DNA from: Amycolatopsis sp. WAC 01376
Lineage (GTDB): Bacteria > Actinomycetota > Actinomycetes > Mycobacteriales > Pseudonocardiaceae
Direction of reading: 5' to 3'
DNA: 64,000 nt
Assembly: GCF_003947415.1 (NCBI RefSeq)
Contig: NZ_QHKL01000003.1
Location: 1 to 64,000 of the forward strand
The notes under the pieces were generated by a model. The model saw only the letters and a list, made by a program, of their open reading frames with translations. It did not search any database and was not told the DNA's origin. The position numbers were made by a program, and so were the translations under genes. The stretch's first letter is position 1. Each line of letters begins with the position of its first letter. Below are positions 42,506 to 50,601 of the stretch, piece after piece.

Positions 42506-43285
42506 TCAGCGGACGGGGTGTCCCTCGGAAAGCAGTTCGCGATGCAGCTCCCGCAGCTCGGCGCAGGGTTTCACCCCCAGTTCGTCCTCCAGCCGGGTCC
42601 GCAGCCACTCGAACGTCGCGAGCGCGTCGCTGCGCCTCCCGCTGAGCCCGAGCGCGCGGATCAGCTGGGCGTGCAGGGTTTCGTCGAACGGGTCGGCGGT
42701 GGTGAGCGAGCGCAGCACGCCGAGCATCTCCCGGTGGTTCCCGGCGCGGATCTCGGCCTCGATCCACAGGTCACGGGCGTTGCGCCGATGCTCCAGGAGA
42801 TAGACGGTGTAGGCGGCCAAGGTCGGTCCACAGTGGATGTTCGCCAGCGGGGGACCGGACCACAGGTCCAGCGCGGTGCGGAACGCGTGCGCGGCCGCCG
42901 CGTTGTCGCCTTCGTCCAGCAGGTCGCGGCCGAGGCGGTGAAGCCGGTGGAACTCCGACACGTCGACCACGCCCGCGTCGATGTCGAGCCGGTAACCGGG
43001 CGCGCTGGTGACCAGCAGGCCACCGGCGCCGTCCGGGTCGAGATGGCGGCGGAGGTGATGGACGTAGGTGTGCAGGGTCCGGCGGACACTGCGCGGCGGC
43101 GTGTCGTTCCACAGCTCGTGGACCAGCGAGTCGACGTGGACCGTCTTGCCGGGACGGATGAGCAGCATCGCCAGCAGTTGCAGGAGTTTCGGCGTGCTCG
43201 GCGCGCGATCGACACCGCCGATGTGCAGCTCGAGCGGCCCCAGAACCCTGGCCGTGTCACCTGGTCCGATGGTCATCGCGTGCAT
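42506..43285 (-). CDS. SARP-family transcriptional activator (copy 2)
   Basis: The 259-residue SARP has a winged helix (VLGPLELHIGGVDRAPSTPK, PPRSVRRTLHTYVHHLRRHL) and a BTAD domain (FHRLHRLGRDLLDEGDNAAA, LIRALGLSGRRSDALATFEW). It is parallel to the protein at 9079-9912. The ATG at 43285 was chosen because GGAGGGG lies about six bases before it; the open frame continues upstream without similarity. It probably activates part of the biosynthetic locus together with copy 1. Confidence 0.9.
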   Translation of the reverse strand: MHAMTIGPGDTARVLGPLELHIGGVDRAPSTPKLLQLLAMLLIRPGKTVHVDSLVHELWNDTPPRSVRRTLHTYVHHLRRHLDPDGAGGLLVTSAPGYRLDIDAGVVDVSEFHRLHRLGRDLLDEGDNAAAAHAFRTALDLWSGPPLANIHCGPTLAAYTVYLLEHRRNARDLWIEAEIRAGNHREMLGVLRSLTTADPFDETLHAQLIRALGLSGRRSDALATFEWLRTRLEDELGVKPCAELRELHRELLSEGHPVR

Positions 43286-43451
43286 CCCTGCCCCTCCGGC
43301 GGAATCCCCCTCAATGACGGTGACAGAGGCGGAACCTTCGGAACAGTGCCGGAAACACCCGGCGGACGGTGATTTCTTCGTTGCCCCGTATGCGATCGTC
43401 ACGACCTGGAGCGGAGAACCGGTTGTGGCAAAAGAGAAGACGCGGAAAGGG

Positions 43452-44057
43452 TCAGAGCCAGTCGGAATCGGTGGCGATGCGGATGGCGTCCACCCGGTTG
43501 CGGGCGTTGAGTTTCGTGACCACCGTGGCGAGATAGTTCCGCACGGTTCCCGGTGACAGGAACAGCTCCGCCGCGATGTCGGCGACCGTGCGCCCGTTCG
43601 CGGCGAGGCGGAGGATCTCGGCTTCCCGCGGGGTCAGCGGGCAATCCTCGGTTTCCCATGCGGACAGCGCGAGTTCACTGTCGATGACGCGGCGGCCGAT
43701 GGCGACCGAGCGGACGGCGTTGGCGAGCTTGTCGGCGGGCGCGTCCTTGAGCAGGAAACCGTTCACCTTCGCGTCGAGCGCGCGGCGTACCGTGCCCGGG
43801 CGGCCGAGCGAGGTGAGGATCAGCGTGCGGACGCTCGGAAGTTGCTGATAGAGCTCGGAAGCGGCGGCGAGCCCGTCCTTGGCGGGCAGGTCGATGTCGA
43901 TGATCGCGACGTCCGGCAGATACTCCGCGGCCATCGGAAGGATCTTGTCGCCCGAGCAGACCTCCGCGACCACCTCGATGTCCTGTTCGAGGTTCAGCAG
44001 AGCGACCAAGGCGCCGCGGACCATGTGCATATCCTCGGCCAATAGGACTCGGATCAC
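43452..44057 (-). CDS. NarL/LuxR-type response regulator (copy 2)
   Basis: The 201-residue regulator closely matches the one at 37778-38386: MIRVLLAEDMHMVRGALVAL, acceptor Asp in AIIDIDLPAKDGL, Lys in FLLKDAPADKLANAV, and the LuxR helix-turn-helix LTPREAEILRLAANGRTVAD. No kinase gene is next to it, so it may answer to the tandem kinase at 38383-40791. It is 166 nt from the second SARP gene and on the same strand. Confidence 0.93.
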   Translation of the reverse strand: MIRVLLAEDMHMVRGALVALLNLEQDIEVVAEVCSGDKILPMAAEYLPDVAIIDIDLPAKDGLAAASELYQQLPSVRTLILTSLGRPGTVRRALDAKVNGFLLKDAPADKLANAVRSVAIGRRVIDSELALSAWETEDCPLTPREAEILRLAANGRTVADIAAELFLSPGTVRNYLATVVTKLNARNRVDAIRIATDSDWL

Positions 44058-44485
44058 TCCGACCTCCTCTTCCCCAGAAACGCGCTAACTCTCAGTGTAC
44101 ATAGCAAACCCGGAAGAGTGAATCGGAATCGCACGATACAAGGTTGCGCTTTTTTCGGCGGCCTGCTCGACCGGGCGGAACCCTGGTGAGCTGCGACGAT
44201 GGCATGGCTTCGACCATGGTGAAACTGAGAGCGATCGATTACTCGCTGTTAGGTGAGAAGACGGTAAAAACTATTGCCATAAGTGGTTTTCATTCCCTGT
44301 TGAGCACGTTCCATTACGGTGAATTCGTCCGGCGAACGGGTGAATTCGACGTCTTTCGAAGACGCGGCTGGACTGTTCGGCGGTACCGGGGCGCCGACCT
44401 CGATCGGCCGTCGAGCGCGGCGTGGTCTCCTCGCATGAGCCGAGTTCGCGCGCGAAGCCGACACTATCCACAAAGGACGTAAGTG
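44058..44485. other. 428-nt A+T-richer divergent intergenic region
   Basis: This spacer separates the divergent response regulator and DUF1702 genes and is clearly less G+C-rich than its surroundings, especially 44225-44345. Open frames here lack the third-position G/C bias of genes. It probably holds the promoters of both genes. No operator could be identified. Confidence 0.5.
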
Positions 44486-45481
44486 ATGAGCTCATTGCTG
44501 GGTGCCCTGCGCAAGGTCATGTTCGCGCCTTCGCTGGCTTCGGTCGGCTTCGAGGGGCGAGGCTTCGGAGTATCGCCGACGCCGGCGACCGCCCGTCTGG
44601 AGTCGATCCCGCAGTCGGTGGTGTGCGGCTTCGAGTGGGGGATCGACGCGCCGGCGCTGTGGGAGGCCGAGCGGCGGCTGGACATGGTCGAGCCGGAGCT
44701 GCGCGGGTTCGCCTACGAGGGCGCGGCGATGGCGTTCACCATCCTCGACGTCATGCCCGGCGGCCGGACGGACCGCACGGCCGAACTGATGAGCGGCCCC
44801 GGACTCCCGCACGTGTTCCTGACCTACATCGGCATCGGGTTCGCGATGGCCCGGCTGCCCCGCCCGCTGTGGAAGAAGGTGCTGCCGGAACTGGACGGCG
44901 TCCCGTTCCACCCGACGATGAGCTGGCTGGCCGTCGACGGCTACGCCTTCGATCGCGCCTACTTCGACACGCGCAAGTGGGTCGAGGAGCAGTTCGTCCC
45001 CAAGCCGTACCCGTGGGCGGGCGCCCCCGCGTACTTCCCGCGCGCCTGCGACCAGGGCATCGGGCGGGCGCTGTGGTTCATCAACGGTGGCGACCCGGTG
45101 AAGGTCGCCGCGGCGGTGAACCGCTTCCCCGCCGGACGCCGCCCGGACCTGTGGAGCGGGGTCGGGCTGGCTTCGACCTTCGCGGGCGGCTGCGACCGGC
45201 CGGGACTGGTGAGGCTGCGCGAGTCGGCGGGGGAGCACCAGGACGAACTCGGCCTCGGTGTCGTGTTCGCGGTGAAGGCGAGGACGTTCTCGTCGTTCGT
45301 CCCGCCGCACACCCGCCTCGCCGCGCGGGCACTCGCCGGGCTGAGCATCGAGGAGGCCGTCGACCTCGCCGACTCGACCGAGGTCACCGCGGACGCCGCG
45401 GACGGGACGCCCGCCTATGAACTGTGGCGGCAGAACATCCGGGACGGGCTGGCCCCCGCGGCGGGCCGCCTGTCCGCCTGA
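44486..45481 (+). CDS. Second DUF1702 protein (E3-like paralogue)
   Basis: The 331-residue DUF1702 protein shares with the E3 protein at 15124-16101 the blocks LRGFAYEGAAMAFTILDVMP, GIGFAMARLPR and RACDQGIGRALWFINGGDP. It is well diverged elsewhere. AAGGA lies eight bases before the ATG at 44486; a GTG just upstream is the alternative. It stands alone, converging on an AraC-type gene, whereas the first copy follows an AraC-type gene. It may serve a different step or replace E3 under other conditions. Confidence 0.9.
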   Translation: MSSLLGALRKVMFAPSLASVGFEGRGFGVSPTPATARLESIPQSVVCGFEWGIDAPALWEAERRLDMVEPELRGFAYEGAAMAFTILDVMPGGRTDRTAELMSGPGLPHVFLTYIGIGFAMARLPRPLWKKVLPELDGVPFHPTMSWLAVDGYAFDRAYFDTRKWVEEQFVPKPYPWAGAPAYFPRACDQGIGRALWFINGGDPVKVAAAVNRFPAGRRPDLWSGVGLASTFAGGCDRPGLVRLRESAGEHQDELGLGVVFAVKARTFSSFVPPHTRLAARALAGLSIEEAVDLADSTEVTADAADGTPAYELWRQNIRDGLAPAAGRLSA

Positions 45482-45491
45482 GGTGCCGCAG

Positions 45492-45548
45492 ATGTCAGGA
45501 AAGGGTCGTTCAAGACGTTTTTCGTCCTGAACGACCCTTTCCTGACAT
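45492..45548. terminator. 26-bp near-perfect inverted repeat between convergent genes
   Basis: The arm at 45492-45517 (starting ATGTCAGGAAAGGGTCGTTC) pairs with 45523-45548 with one mismatch that can form G-U, around a TTTTT loop. It lies 10 nt after the DUF1702 stop and 12 nt before the AraC stop, so it should end transcription from both sides. Confidence 0.75.
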
Positions 45549-45559
45549 CCGGGAGAAGA

Positions 45560-46303
45560 TCAGGCCGCGCGCCTGAACGGCTCCGGCCGGTGCCGCAGGT
45601 CGGGCAGCGCGAGCAGGACCGGCGGGTCGAACAGGCGCTTGGGGCGCATCCGCAGATCCGCCAGCCGCGCGGAGACGCCCGGTTCGACGGTGATCGGGCC
45701 GTGGTGCCCGGTGTACCCGGTGCCGCGGCGCATGGGCGGGCCGGTCACGCAGTGCGCGACGAGGTGCCAGGTGCCTTCCGGGACATCGGTCAGCTGATAG
45801 GGGCCGGGGGCGTCGATGACCGTGTAACGCACGGGCGCGCCCTCGGGGATGCGCGTCGGGAAGAGGCCGACGAAGACGAGGCCGGGCGAGATCTCCGGCG
45901 GCGCCGACACGAACCCTCGGACGACGGCCCGCTTCGCGCCCGGACGGGGATCGCCCGCGAGGTGGCGCTGGAACCCGCCCTGCCGTCGGTACGCGGACGG
46001 GGAGAGGCCGACCCGGCTGCTGAACCGCGTGCTGAAGGTGCCGACACTGTTGTAGCCCACCTGGCGGCTGATGTCGGCGACCGTGATCGAGGTCGTCAAC
46101 AGCAGGCTCTTGGCCTCGTCGAGCCGCAGCGCGGACAGGAACCGGCCGGGCGAGACGCCGGTGGCCTGCTGGAACACCCTGGTGAAATGGAATTTGCTGA
46201 ACGTCGCCGCACGGGCGATGTCATCGATAGTGAGCTCTTCGCCCAGTTTCTCGTTCATGGCCCCAATGGCTCGCTCCACGGCTCGCCGGACAGTCTCATC
46301 CAT
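45560..46303 (-). CDS. AraC-type regulator with C-terminal beta domain (copy 2)
   Basis: The 247-residue protein has AraC helix-turn-helix motifs (IDDIARAATFSKFHFTRVFQ, then ADISRQVGYNSVGTFSTRFS). A C-terminal extension has LVFVGLFPTRIPEGAPVRY and VPEGTWHLVAHCVTG, aligning with the extension of the AraC protein at 14083-14985. The ATG at 46303 is preceded by AAAGGA. The neighbouring, convergent gene is a DUF1702 gene, repeating the AraC-DUF1702 pairing seen at 14-16 kb. Confidence 0.87.
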   Translation of the reverse strand: MDETVRRAVERAIGAMNEKLGEELTIDDIARAATFSKFHFTRVFQQATGVSPGRFLSALRLDEAKSLLLTTSITVADISRQVGYNSVGTFSTRFSSRVGLSPSAYRRQGGFQRHLAGDPRPGAKRAVVRGFVSAPPEISPGLVFVGLFPTRIPEGAPVRYTVIDAPGPYQLTDVPEGTWHLVAHCVTGPPMRRGTGYTGHHGPITVEPGVSARLADLRMRPKRLFDPPVLLALPDLRHRPEPFRRAA

Positions 46304-46590
46304 TGTACCGTCCTTTCGCTCGAGGAATTCTGGCTTGCTTTGCGGTTTCGACACTAGTGTTCGCCGCCGCTTCTCCTGAAGTGCTTGATTCACCGCCGGA
46401 TATGGATTCATGTGTGCGCCGACGTGAAAATTTCACGGGGTCCCGGACATGCGAAAACCACGGTCCGGCGGTGCTGGGCACACTGGATCTCACCGGCCGA
46501 TGCTCGCAGAATTCCTGGTAGCGCATTCACGCCGGAACTTCCCCGGCCGTGTTGGCGCGGTCCGAAGAACGTATTCCCGCGGCAACACAG

Positions 46591-46635
46591 AACCGGCCCT
46601 TGACCGCGTCCCCCCGTGGCGGTCAAGGGCCGGTT
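46591..46635. promoter_or_regulatory. 17-bp perfect hairpin in a divergent promoter region
   Basis: AACCGGCCCTTGACCGC (46591-46607) is inversely repeated at 46619-46635 around an 11-nt loop. It lies in the 409-nt spacer between the divergent AraC (starts 46303) and response-regulator (starts 46713) genes, so it is not between gene ends. It could be a leader attenuator of the regulator gene or the end of a small RNA. The rest of the spacer has no credible gene. Confidence 0.55.
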
Positions 46636-46712
46636 TCCATTTCGCGGAACGTGTGTGTGAGGATAGTATCGGCGGCTCGGGGGCGGGAAGCGGCGAAAGG
46701 CAGATGGGGTCG

Positions 46713-47318
46713 ATGATCAAGGTCCTGGTGGCCGAGGACATGCACATTGTCCGTGGGGCCCTGGTCGCGCTGCTCGGTTTGGAACCCGACATCGAGGTCG
46801 TCGCCGAATGCGCCAGCGGCGACGAGATCCTCCCGCTCGCGCGATCCGCGAATCCCGACATCGCGCTCATCGACATCGACCTGCCTGGCAAGGACGGGCT
46901 CACCGCCGCCGCCGAACTGCACGAACAACTGCCTGGCGTGCGCACGCTGATCCTCACCTCACTCGGCAGCCCGGGAACCCTTCGGCGGGCCCTGGCCGCG
47001 AAGGTCAACGGTTTCCTGCGCAAGGACGCACCCGCCGACAGGCTCGCCAACGCGATCCGCGGGGTCGCCGCCGAAGGCCGCGTCGTCGACGGCGATCTGG
47101 CGCTCGCCGCCTGGGACAGCGAGGAATGCCCGCTCACCGCCCGCGAGATCGAGGTGCTCCGGCTCGCGTCGGTCGGCTCCGACCCGACCGAGATCGCGGC
47201 CGAACTGTTCCTGTCCGCCGGCACCGTGCGGAACTACCTGACGACCATCGTGTCGAAGCTCAGCGCCCGCAACCGGGTCGACGCGGTGCGGATCGCCAAG
47301 GAGTCCGGCTGGCTGTGA
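46713..47318 (+). CDS. NarL/LuxR-type response regulator (copy 3)
   Basis: The 201-residue protein begins MIKVLVAEDMHIVRGALVAL and is very close to the regulator at 37778-38386, with acceptor Asp in ALIDIDLPGKDGL and the helix-turn-helix LTAREIEVLRLASVGSDPTE. The ATG at 46713 was chosen by alignment with the two paralogues; ATG 46704 adds three residues and cannot be excluded. A notable difference is FLRKDAP where copy 1 has FLLKDAP. It closes the biosynthetic locus on the right. Confidence 0.92.
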   Translation: MIKVLVAEDMHIVRGALVALLGLEPDIEVVAECASGDEILPLARSANPDIALIDIDLPGKDGLTAAAELHEQLPGVRTLILTSLGSPGTLRRALAAKVNGFLRKDAPADRLANAIRGVAAEGRVVDGDLALAAWDSEECPLTAREIEVLRLASVGSDPTEIAAELFLSAGTVRNYLTTIVSKLSARNRVDAVRIAKESGWL

Positions 47319-47330
47319 CGCCGGTTCGGT

Positions 47331-48428
47331 TCACCGGGTCGGGACGTTCATCGTCGCGTGGGCGAGCTCCGCGGCGAACTCGCCCGGCGAAGCGGCTTCC
47401 GCGAACAACCGGCGCTGCCGGGCAGCGCCGGTCCCGTGTTCGAACACCGCGTCCAACCCCCGCTCGACGTCTTCCTCGTCGCCCGCGGCCTTGAGCGCCG
47501 GCCGGACGAAATCGACCAGTTCGCGGAGCAGATCGCGCTGATCGGCCTCCCTGCCGGTGAAGACGTCGACGCCCGGCCCGTCGAGACCCCGGCGCGCGGC
47601 GGCCGTCAAAGCCGCACCGATCCGGGACCCGCGGGCCCGCGGCGGCCTCGTCGTCACGGCGCAGGTCGCGACCAGTCCGCGCACCAACGCGGCGAGGAGC
47701 ACCGCGTCGTCGGCGGCAAGGCAGACGTCGGCGATCCGCACCTCGACCGTGGGATGGCGAGGGGAAAGGCGGGCGTAGAAGTACACCCCCGCCGCGTCGA
47801 GCGCGTCGCCTCGGCGCAAGGCGTCGCCGATACTCCGGTCGTACGCGGCCGCGCCGGACCATTCGTCCGGCGGTTTCGCCGTCGGCCAGCGGTCCCAGAT
47901 CGGAAAGCGCCTGCTCGACCACCCGGAGTCGGCGCCGCGCTCCACCGGGGAGTTCACGCTGAGCGCCAGCAACGGGGCGAGCCACGGCCGCAGCCCGGTG
48001 AGGATCCGCGCGCCGAGCTCCCGCGACGGCAGGCCGACGTGCACATGACAGGCACACGTCCCCGCCTCGTCGATCAGCTCCGGGAACGCCTGTGCCATCC
48101 GCCGGTACCGCGGTTCGGGGGTGAGCGTGTCTCCCCTCAGGTCGCCGGGCGGGATCCCCGCCGCCACCATGAGGCAACCGTCGGCCTCCGCCGCCGTCGC
48201 GACGGTCTGCCGCAACCGCGTCAGCTCCGAGCGCACCTCGTCGAGGCCGCGGCAGACGCCGGTCGCGGTCTCGATCTGGAACCGCATCAGCTCACCGCTG
48301 ACGTCCGGCCCGGAAGCGAGACTCGCGAGAAGTTCGGGGGCCCGCAACGCGACCGCGCCGTCCACCGGGTCGAGAAGGACGAACTCTTCCTCCACCCCAA
48401 GGGTGAAGTCCATGCCGTCGACCGCCAT
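47331..48428 (-). CDS. Carboxylate-amine ligase, glutamate-cysteine ligase 2 family (YbdK-like)
   Basis: The 365-residue GCS2-family ligase begins MDFTLGVEEEFVLLDP and has MRFQIETATGVCRGLDEV, CACHVHVGLPSRELGARILT and PTVEVRIADVCLAADDAVLL. The family joins glutamate to cysteine or another amine using ATP. In mycothiol-making actinomycetes the natural substrate is uncertain. The ATG at 48428 follows GGAGAG. It converges on the third response regulator with 12 nt between stops, which probably marks the end of the biosynthetic locus. Confidence 0.87.
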   Translation of the reverse strand: MAVDGMDFTLGVEEEFVLLDPVDGAVALRAPELLASLASGPDVSGELMRFQIETATGVCRGLDEVRSELTRLRQTVATAAEADGCLMVAAGIPPGDLRGDTLTPEPRYRRMAQAFPELIDEAGTCACHVHVGLPSRELGARILTGLRPWLAPLLALSVNSPVERGADSGWSSRRFPIWDRWPTAKPPDEWSGAAAYDRSIGDALRRGDALDAAGVYFYARLSPRHPTVEVRIADVCLAADDAVLLAALVRGLVATCAVTTRPPRARGSRIGAALTAAARRGLDGPGVDVFTGREADQRDLLRELVDFVRPALKAAGDEEDVERGLDAVFEHGTGAARQRRLFAEAASPGEFAAELAHATMNVPTR

Positions 48429-48562
48429 GTCTCTCCGTTTCCGGGGATTTCGCCGGTACCTCCGAATCTCCTCCTCCGAGCGCGGCGGGGAAAGGGCCGG
48501 TGTGCTGAACTTCGTTGCGGCGAAAGTGTTTCGTGGTCTCACTGACCGTCTAGGGTTGGTTC

Positions 48563-49519
48563 ATGATCGATCTGTATCCCCCTGCCGAGCCTTATGACAA
48601 AGGACTGCTCGATGTAGGTGACGGCAACTTCGTCTATTGGGAGACCTGCGGGAACCCGGACGGCAAACCGGCGGTCATGCTGCACGGTGGCCCCGGGCAG
48701 GGCTGCACGCCGGGCATGCGGCGGATGTTCGACCCGGCCCGCTACCGCGCGGTGCTGTTCGACCAACGCGGCTGCGGCCGCAGCACCCCGCACGCGAGCG
48801 ACCCCGCGACCGACATGCGGCACAACACGACCCACCATCTCGTCGCCGACATGGAACGGCTGCGGGAACACCTGGGTATCGAACGCTGGCTCGTCACCGG
48901 CGGTTCGTGGGGTACGACGCTCGCGCTCGCCTACGCCGAACGGTTCCCGGAGCGGGTCACCGAGATCGTCGTCAGCGCGATCAGCACGACACGGCCTTCC
49001 GAGATCGACTGGCTGTACCGCGGCGCCGGCCGGTTCTTCCCCGAAGAATGGGCTCGCTTCCGCGGCGATCTCTCCGGTGACCTCGTCGCGGCCTACGCGC
49101 GGCTCATGGAAGATCCCGACCCGCACGTGCGGACCGAGGCCGCTCGCTCCTGGTGTGCCTGGGAGGACACCGTGCTCTCACTGGAACCCGGCGCGACCGT
49201 CCACAATGGTCCGATCGGCGACTGGGAACTGGCCTTCGCGCGCATCGTCACGCACTACTATTCCCACGCCGGCTGGCTGGACCCCGGCGCACTGATCCGC
49301 GACGCCGTCCTGTTGCGGGACATCCCCGGTGTGCTGATCCACGGACGCCGGGACCTGAGCTGCCCGGTGGACACCGCCTGGGAACTCGCCCGCGCCTGGC
49401 CCGGGGCGGAACTGCTGATCGACGACGGCTCCGGGCATCGGTCGAGCGACGTGAAACGGGCCTGGAAACTCGCGGCGCTGGACCGGTTCGCTTCACGAGG
49501 GTCGGCTTCAGGTAAGTAG
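48563..49519 (+). CDS. pip: Proline iminopeptidase
   Basis: The 318-residue alpha/beta hydrolase of peptidase family S33 has the oxyanion loop VMLHGGPGQGCTPGMRRMFD, RAVLFDQRGCGRSTPH and the nucleophile GGSWGTTLALAYA. The Asp and His of the triad are in GRRDLSCPV and DGSGHRSS. It removes N-terminal proline from peptides. The length is normal. Its 3' end overlaps the frameshifted phosphatase on the other strand by 12 nt. Confidence 0.93.
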   Translation: MIDLYPPAEPYDKGLLDVGDGNFVYWETCGNPDGKPAVMLHGGPGQGCTPGMRRMFDPARYRAVLFDQRGCGRSTPHASDPATDMRHNTTHHLVADMERLREHLGIERWLVTGGSWGTTLALAYAERFPERVTEIVVSAISTTRPSEIDWLYRGAGRFFPEEWARFRGDLSGDLVAAYARLMEDPDPHVRTEAARSWCAWEDTVLSLEPGATVHNGPIGDWELAFARIVTHYYSHAGWLDPGALIRDAVLLRDIPGVLIHGRRDLSCPVDTAWELARAWPGAELLIDDGSGHRSSDVKRAWKLAALDRFASRGSASGK

Positions 49520-50121
49520 GTGACTCCTTAGCCGCCTGAGCTGGCGCTCGGTCGCGCCGCCCGTCAGCAGGTAAGCCGGCACACCTCCATGACGGTCTTC
49601 CAGGTGGGCCAGCGTCCGGAGGATTGTGGCGCCACTGCAACCATCCGTGCGCGCGTAGTCCGCGGCGATCGACGCGGCGGGCACGCCCGCGACGCTCAGC
49701 GCCAGCGCCACGAGCACCCCGTCCGGTCTCGCCCGGCGCTGCAGTGCACCGCGATCGGACCGGGTGGCGCGTCACCCAGCCGCAGGAAGACGTCCGTGAT
49801 CTGGCGTTGGTTGTCGTCGAGCATGGACCGGTAGGCATCCGGCATGGTGGTGCCTTGTTCCGCCAGTTCGGCAATCAGGGGCGCGTTGAGATAACCGGGA
49901 TCGTCCGCGAACGGACTGGGCTCCCGCGCGGTCTCTCGCGCCCATCGGAGGTCCAAGATGCGACCGGTCCCCGCCGCGCGAACCGCCGCTATCCCACCGG
50001 CGGTCAACCGATTGTGGCTGTCCGACCGGAGAAGCGCGCCGAAACGGACCCGTTGGCCGTCAGCAGAGGGCAGTCCGCCTACGTCACGGCCGTTGAGGCA
50101 GCCTTCCCAATCCAACCTCAT
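49508..50121 (-). pseudogene. Tyrosine phosphatase (IphP-like), frameshifted
   Basis: The first frame (50121 to 49696) reads MRLDWEGCLNGRDVGGLPSA through the catalytic loop VHCSAGRDRTG, then turns into CSWRWR and stops. A second frame (from 49717 to 49508) continues the expected family sequence, LVALALSVAGVPAASIAADY. One base is missing in a run of G on the coding strand near 49715-49722. The rest of the gene is intact, so the lesion is recent, or a sequencing error in a homopolymer. If real, the enzyme loses its C-terminal third. Confidence 0.75.
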
Positions 50122-50145
50122 CGAGCGACTCCAAGGTGAACTGTT

Positions 50146-50500
50146 TTATTGAGGGGTAAGTCAAACGTGTCTTGGCGTGGGGCCGGTGTCGCTGCTGCGT
50201 ACGCGTTCTCCTGGTAGTGAAAGCCTCTTTGCCTACCTTGATGGTGGTTGAGGAGGCTTTCGCTACCGTCGGATGTGTTCCCTGGTGACGGTGGGACGGT
50301 TGTGACCTCCGTGGCCTTCATGTACTTCGGTAAGGCGTGATTCGCGTGCCTTGACGCCGCACTCGGGAGTGCGGAGCCTGAACACACGAGTTCCGTCTAC
50401 AAACACGCGAGATCGGGTTTGAACACGCGAGTACGGGTGTCACGTCACCCAGCCCACCGTCTCGTCCGAGACACGACACGTTTGCCTTACCCCTCAATAA
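50146..50500. mobile_element. MITE-like element with 26-bp terminal inverted repeats
   Basis: The left end (50146-50171, starting TTATTGAGGGGTAAGTCAAA) is repeated in inverse at 50475-50500 with one mismatch. Between them are 303 nt without a transposase. They include an inner inverted repeat (GAAAGCCTC at about 50219, GAGGCTTTC at about 50253) and copies of a 20-21-nt repeat. No target duplication longer than two bases is seen. It fills the 480-nt gap between the phosphatase and the HNH gene. A non-autonomous element moved by a transposase elsewhere is the best reading. Confidence 0.7.
50380..50442. repeat. 20-21-nt repeats inside the MITE-like element
   Basis: AACACxCGAG recurs at 50381, 50402 and 50422. 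The stretch TGAACACGCGAGT at 50420-50432 also occurs at 371-383, within the repeat region near the rRNA operon, so the two regions carry one repeat family. Confidence 0.65.
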
Positions 50501-50601
50501 GTCTGCGGATCGGTGACGTACCCTGCGGCACCATATCGAGAGCGTCGCGGTGTCGGCACGTTGTCCTTATGTCCCAGGGGTGGATAGATCGGGTGGTCGG
50601 C

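Noticed and set aside
44144..44482. 112-codon open frame in the spacer before the second DUF1702 gene
   Set aside because: It has poor codon bias, low G+C and no credible ribosome-binding site; it is more likely promoter sequence.
46303..46521. 72-codon open frame between the divergent regulators
   Set aside because: Its start overlaps the AraC start codon on the other strand, it has no ribosome-binding site and no coding bias.
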